Assembly (NCBI GenBank): GCA_023396365.1 | Contig: JAEWWL010000027.1 | Location: 1 to 6,315, forward strand | Origin: Methanobacteriota archaeon | GTDB lineage: Archaea; Halobacteriota; Methanomicrobia; Methanomicrobiales; Methanomicrobiaceae | Direction: 5' to 3' | DNA: 6,315 bases | Shown: positions 4,985 to 6,315 of the stretch, piece by piece | Layout of the letters: each line of letters begins with the position of its first letter | Numbering within the stretch: position 1 is the stretch's first letter | Translations under genes and position numbers: made by a program | The notes under the pieces: model-generated | The model's database searches: none | Told to the model about the DNA's origin: nothing | The model's input: only the letters and a program-made list of their open reading frames with translations

Positions 4985-6315
4985 GTGATACGTGAGTCTG
5001 CGGTCAAAAAAATACTATACTGGTGTCCAAAATGCAATGTACCCCTTATTGCAAAGAGCTGTTCATGCGGCAGCGAACCAATAAGCATTCAGCTTCAAAA
5101 ACCCTTTGAGCTTCGGCCTGTACTCTCAGCCGATCATAAACTGATAAAAGACCTTTTATTTGAAAAATACGGGCCTGTTCCAATTCCAAAAATAATTCTT
5201 CTGAATAAATACGGCGGAGACGACAGGGCAGAGCTTATCATATTAAACGGAGTGAAGTTCGGCTGGCTTTTATTTGATCCGGTCGAAAGAAAGCACAGGC
5301 TGGATATTGCTGCTGAGGGAATTTCATTTATCATCGGCTATGCAGACAAAGGAATAATTGATATTGATGCCGATACCGACTACACAAAAGACCAGGGGAG
5401 AATCGGCGGAAAGCGTGTCAGCTTAAAGACCCATTATGAAAACGGAACTTACATTGTAAAGTTCAGAAAAAAATACGGGACAGGAATAGTAAAGGACGGC
5501 ACAATAAAAGTAAAGGAGCTCCTGGCAGTTGAGCCTGCACTGCCGCTTTTAAATCCTGACTGGAAGGATGCAATTGTAAGGAATAAAAATCATTTGAAAA
5601 ACTTAGAGCACAACGCAGTCCGTGTTATAAAAAAGCACATGAGTGACAGACCAACGGCGAATGTCTCATTTTCCGGAGGTAAGGACAGCACGGCAATTCT
5701 TCATCTTGCAAAAAAGGCCGGTGTTAAAGATGCATTTTTCATCGACACCGGACTTGAATTTCCACAGACTATTGAATTTGCAAAGTCAGAAGGAGTTGAG
5801 GTAATCGAAAAGGGCGGTGATTTCTGGCAGGCTGTTGAAAGGGCAGGTCCGCCTGCAAAGGACAACCGCTGGTGCTGCAAGCTTCTTAAACTAAATCCGT
5901 TAAAGGTGTATCTCTCCGGAGTCGGCCCGTCTGTTACTATACAGGGCAACCGCTGGTATGAGTCCTGGAACAGGGCTGACCTTGAGGAGACAAGCCAGAA
6001 TCCTGCAAACCCGCTTCAGCTCAATGTTTCGCCGATTAGAAGCTGGAGGGCGTTTGAGGTATTTTTGTATCTGTGGTGGCAGAACAAAAAAATAAATCCG
6101 CTATATGATATGGGCCTTGAGAGAATCGGCTGCTACTTATGCCCGGCGATGCTTGAAAGCGAGTATGAGACGATGCGCCTGATACATCCTGATTACACAG
6201 ACAGGTGGGATAAGTTTCTTGAGACATGGTCTGATAAAAAAGGCTATCCGCCCGAATATAAAGACTGGGGGCTGTGGCGCTGGAAGGCTCTTCCTCCAAA
6301 GATGAGGGAGATTTG
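4985..6315 (+). CDS. Zinc-ribbon / PUA-like / PAPS-APS-reductase-like protein, 3'-truncated by the window edge
   Basis: This large archaeal protein of the phosphoadenosine-phosphosulfate reductase superfamily has 443 residues visible and is open to the right edge. Residues 14-28 form a zinc ribbon (Cys14-x2-Cys17-x8-Cys26-x-Cys28). A middle region follows, whose RIGGKRVSL...KKYGTGIVKDGTIKV part looks PUA-like (tentative). The catalytic-type domain spans about 208-395. It holds the PP-loop SGGKDS (230-235), which binds adenylate pyrophosphate, DTGLEFPQT (254-262), RWCCK (Cys297-Cys298), a GNRWYESWNRAD segment and CYLCP (Cys383, Cys386). CC-X84-CxxC matches the [4Fe-4S] motif of assimilatory APS reductases. 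Relatives in methanogens are often annotated PAPS reductase, but their substrate is unproven; sulfate reduction or RNA/cofactor sulfuration are options. GTG 4985 is the only reasonable start, because no in-frame ATG occurs before 5639 and homology-like sequence begins near residue 10. Confidence 0.88.
   Translation, partial: MIRESAVKKILYWCPKCNVPLIAKSCSCGSEPISIQLQKPFELRPVLSADHKLIKDLLFEKYGPVPIPKIILLNKYGGDDRAELIILNGVKFGWLLFDPVERKHRLDIAAEGISFIIGYADKGIIDIDADTDYTKDQGRIGGKRVSLKTHYENGTYIVKFRKKYGTGIVKDGTIKVKELLAVEPALPLLNPDWKDAIVRNKNHLKNLEHNAVRVIKKHMSDRPTANVSFSGGKDSTAILHLAKKAGVKDAFFIDTGLEFPQTIEFAKSEGVEVIEKGGDFWQAVERAGPPAKDNRWCCKLLKLNPLKVYLSGVGPSVTIQGNRWYESWNRADLEETSQNPANPLQLNVSPIRSWRAFEVFLYLWWQNKKINPLYDMGLERIGCYLCPAMLESEYETMRLIHPDYTDRWDKFLETWSDKKGYPPEYKDWGLWRWKALPPKMREI

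Noticed and set aside
1..6315. Defence, toxin-antitoxin, phage or transposon system
   Set aside because: All recognisable genes are metabolic, redox or regulatory. No nuclease, integrase, transposase, toxin or terminal inverted repeat was seen.

Overview
The window looks like a stretch of archaeal chromosome, most likely from a methanogen of the Methanomicrobiales type. This is inferred from protein content: ferredoxin-fused nitroreductases, compact-cysteine iron-sulfur flavoproteins, an archaeal-style FdhD, and a zinc-ribbon/PAPS-reductase-like fusion. TATA-like boxes about 25-30 bp upstream of starts, T-run terminators and probable leaderless starts also fit. Composition is moderately AT-rich with A/T-heavy spacers. 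I saw no rRNA, tRNA, CRISPR array, transposase or phage gene.

Left part (1-3315) is a redox/flavin island. It opens with the 3' part of a nitroreductase-family gene. This converges on a minus-strand HxlR-type regulator gene (572-970). A 222-bp divergent spacer with a strong dyad (1095-1118) separates the regulator from a ferredoxin-nitroreductase fusion (1193-2014), which is a paralog of the truncated first gene. A perfect triplicated 14-bp repeat follows (2017-2058). Next come two flavodoxin-fold iron-sulfur flavoprotein genes. The first (2079-2724) is split by an apparent extra G in a GGGG run; the second (2738-3307) is intact. The last three genes on the plus strand look like one transcription unit ending at T8 (3308-3315). 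By analogy with bacterial HxlR regulators that control nitroreductases and quinone/electrophile detoxification, the island may be a thiol- or redox-responsive flavoenzyme regulon. This is inference.

Middle (3316-3999) is a monocistronic alpha/beta hydrolase gene. It has a TATA box about 30 bp before its ATG, no clear ribosome binding site, and a perfect 6-bp inverted repeat between the TATA box and the start. The serine nucleophile and histidine are visible, but the usual acid position is Ser.

Right part (4000-6315) concerns sulfur transfer. fdhD (4154-4900) encodes the sulfur-carrier/sulfurtransferase needed for formate dehydrogenase, in a version lacking the second Cys of the bacterial CxxC loop. 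A separate gene with a probable leaderless GTG start (4985) encodes a zinc-ribbon, PUA-like, PAPS/APS-reductase-like protein. It carries a PP-loop and a CC-X84-CxxC motif and runs off the right edge.

There is no hallmark of a defence or mobile system. The items most worth a second look are the frameshifted flavoprotein gene, the 14-bp triplication, the dyad in the hxlR/nitroreductase spacer, and the departures from family consensus in the hydrolase and FdhD.
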